Positions 4,794 through 5,629 of a stretch of 5,629 nucleotides of DNA are shown piece by piece (position 1 is the stretch's first letter; each line of letters starts with the position of its first letter). The notes under the pieces are model-generated. The model saw only the letters and a list, made by a program, of their open reading frames with translations. It was not told the DNA's origin and ran no database searches. Source of the stretch: Luminiphilus sp. (lineage in GTDB: Bacteria > Pseudomonadota > Gammaproteobacteria > Pseudomonadales > Halieaceae). The translations under genes were made by a program, and so were the position numbers. The stretch is from the NCBI GenBank assembly GCA_022425845.1, contig JAKMEU010000313.1, positions 1 to 5,629 of the forward strand, given 5' to 3'.

Positions 4794-5629
4794 ATGAAAA
4801 GTACGGTAACGGTCCTGGGCAGTTTTATCGCCATGCTTACCCTCACCACACTCAGCGCATGTGACTCGGGTCAACCCCCAAGACACTTCGACACACTGAT
4901 CGTTGGGGGCACAATCTACGACGGCAGCGGAGGTCCTTCTTACCGTGCCGACCTGGGCATCGTGGGCGATCGCATCGAGGCACTGGGCGAGCTCAATAAC
5001 GCGACCGCCGACAGCACCATTGACGCCACGGGTAAAGCAGTCAGTCCCGGCTTCATCAATATGATTGCCTGGGGTGTCACCAGCCTGATCGAAGATGGAC
5101 GCGGCCTCAGTGACGTCACGCAAGGAATTACCCTGGAGGTCTTCGGTGAGGGCAATTCCATGGGGCCGCTGAGCCCGACCATGAAGGAGGAATTTCCCAA
5201 ATACTGGAGTGGTGTTGAGCCCGGCTGGACCACCCTCGGTGAATATCTCGAGTTTCTGGAAGCCCGTGGAGTTTCCCCCAACGTTGCCTCCTTTATTGGC
5301 GCTACGACACCGAGAATTCATGTCCTCGGGCGTGACGACGTCGACCCGACGCCAGAGCAACTTGCCGCCATGCAGGAGCTTGTGCGGGAAGCCATGCGTG
5401 AAGGGGCTGTGGGCGTGGCTTCGTCCCTGATTTACACCCCCGCCAGTTTTGCAGAAACGGACGAGCTGATTGCACTGGCCAGTGCGGCCTCAGAGTACGG
5501 AGGAATCTATGCGTCGCATTTGAGGAACGAGGGCAAGCAGATCTTTGAGGCGCTGGAGGAGCTGCTGACCATTGCCCGGGAAGCCTCGATACCCGCCGAG
5601 ATTTACCATATCAAAATAGCTCACCCCCC
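4794..5629 (+). CDS. Amidohydrolase of the D-aminoacylase / N-acyl-D-amino-acid deacylase type, predicted lipoprotein (3' end outside window)
   Basis: The frame runs from ATG 4794 to the window end: 278 complete residues, against roughly 480-570 expected for the family. Residues 1-23 are a lipoprotein signal with lipobox Leu20-Ser-Ala-Cys23, so Cys23 should be lipidated. Asp24 at +2 is the classical Lol-avoidance residue, predicting the periplasmic face of the inner membrane. The mature part opens with FDTLIVGGTIYDGSGGPSYR, the N-terminal beta-domain of D-aminoacylase-type amidohydrolases, then DLGIVGDRIEALG and the start of the barrel (SPGFINM, 84-90). The usual HxH after PGFID is absent: Ile91 and Trp93 stand at those positions. 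Downstream metal-ligand candidates remain: His242 in SHLRNEG and His272 in YHIK, matching the His220 and His250 regions of Alcaligenes D-aminoacylase. The Cys96 region reads EVFGEGNS, with no Cys but with Glu115 and Glu119. Likely role: hydrolysis of N-acyl amino acids or related amides. Substrate and stereochemistry are unknown. Confidence 0.88.
   Translation, partial: MKSTVTVLGSFIAMLTLTTLSACDSGQPPRHFDTLIVGGTIYDGSGGPSYRADLGIVGDRIEALGELNNATADSTIDATGKAVSPGFINMIAWGVTSLIEDGRGLSDVTQGITLEVFGEGNSMGPLSPTMKEEFPKYWSGVEPGWTTLGEYLEFLEARGVSPNVASFIGATTPRIHVLGRDDVDPTPEQLAAMQELVREAMREGAVGVASSLIYTPASFAETDELIALASAASEYGGIYASHLRNEGKQIFEALEELLTIAREASIPAEIYHIKIAHP

Noticed and set aside
4791..5360. Long minus-strand frame (189 codons) antisense to the lipoprotein gene
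   Set aside because: It is the mirror of a well-supported coding sequence with lipobox and amidohydrolase motifs. Long antisense frames are common in GC-rich genes.

Overview
This window looks like ordinary chromosomal DNA of a GC-rich, probably marine gammaproteobacterium. That is an inference from three things: the close match of the channel gene to E. coli MscS, a lipoprotein signal with a Lol-type +2 Asp, and strong Shine-Dalgarno sites. No mobile element, tRNA/rRNA, CRISPR array or phage gene is visible.

Layout. (1) Positions 1-416 (+) hold the C-terminal end of an unrecognised protein whose start lies outside the window. (2) Positions 417-600 are a short convergent intergenic region. 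It carries small tandem repeats (466-530) and a strong hairpin terminator (569-597) shared with, and best oriented for, the gene coming from the other side. (3) Three minus-strand genes follow: an MscS-type mechanosensitive channel (626-1444), a small VOC/glyoxalase-fold protein (1583-1960) and a large exported S9 (prolyl oligopeptidase/DPP IV-like) serine peptidase (2097-4460). They are separated by gaps of about 136-138 bp, so they may be separate transcripts rather than a tight operon. (4) A 333-bp divergent intergenic region (4461-4793) has several inverted repeats but no convincing gene. (5) From 4794 (+) to the window end runs the N-terminal part of a predicted lipoprotein of the D-aminoacylase/N-acyl-D-amino-acid deacylase branch of the amidohydrolase superfamily. 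It is cut off by the window.

The S9 peptidase and the amidohydrolase-like lipoprotein are transcribed divergently and are both predicted to act outside the cytoplasm. A shared role in breaking down exogenous or cell-wall-derived peptides or acylated amino acids is plausible but not demonstrated. The channel would protect against hypo-osmotic shock. The VOC protein has no assignable substrate.

I did not find a new multi-gene system. The points most worth a second look are the loss of the HxH metal motif in the amidohydrolase, the Asn at the MscS hinge-glycine position, the unassigned C-terminal fragment, and the structured divergent intergenic region.
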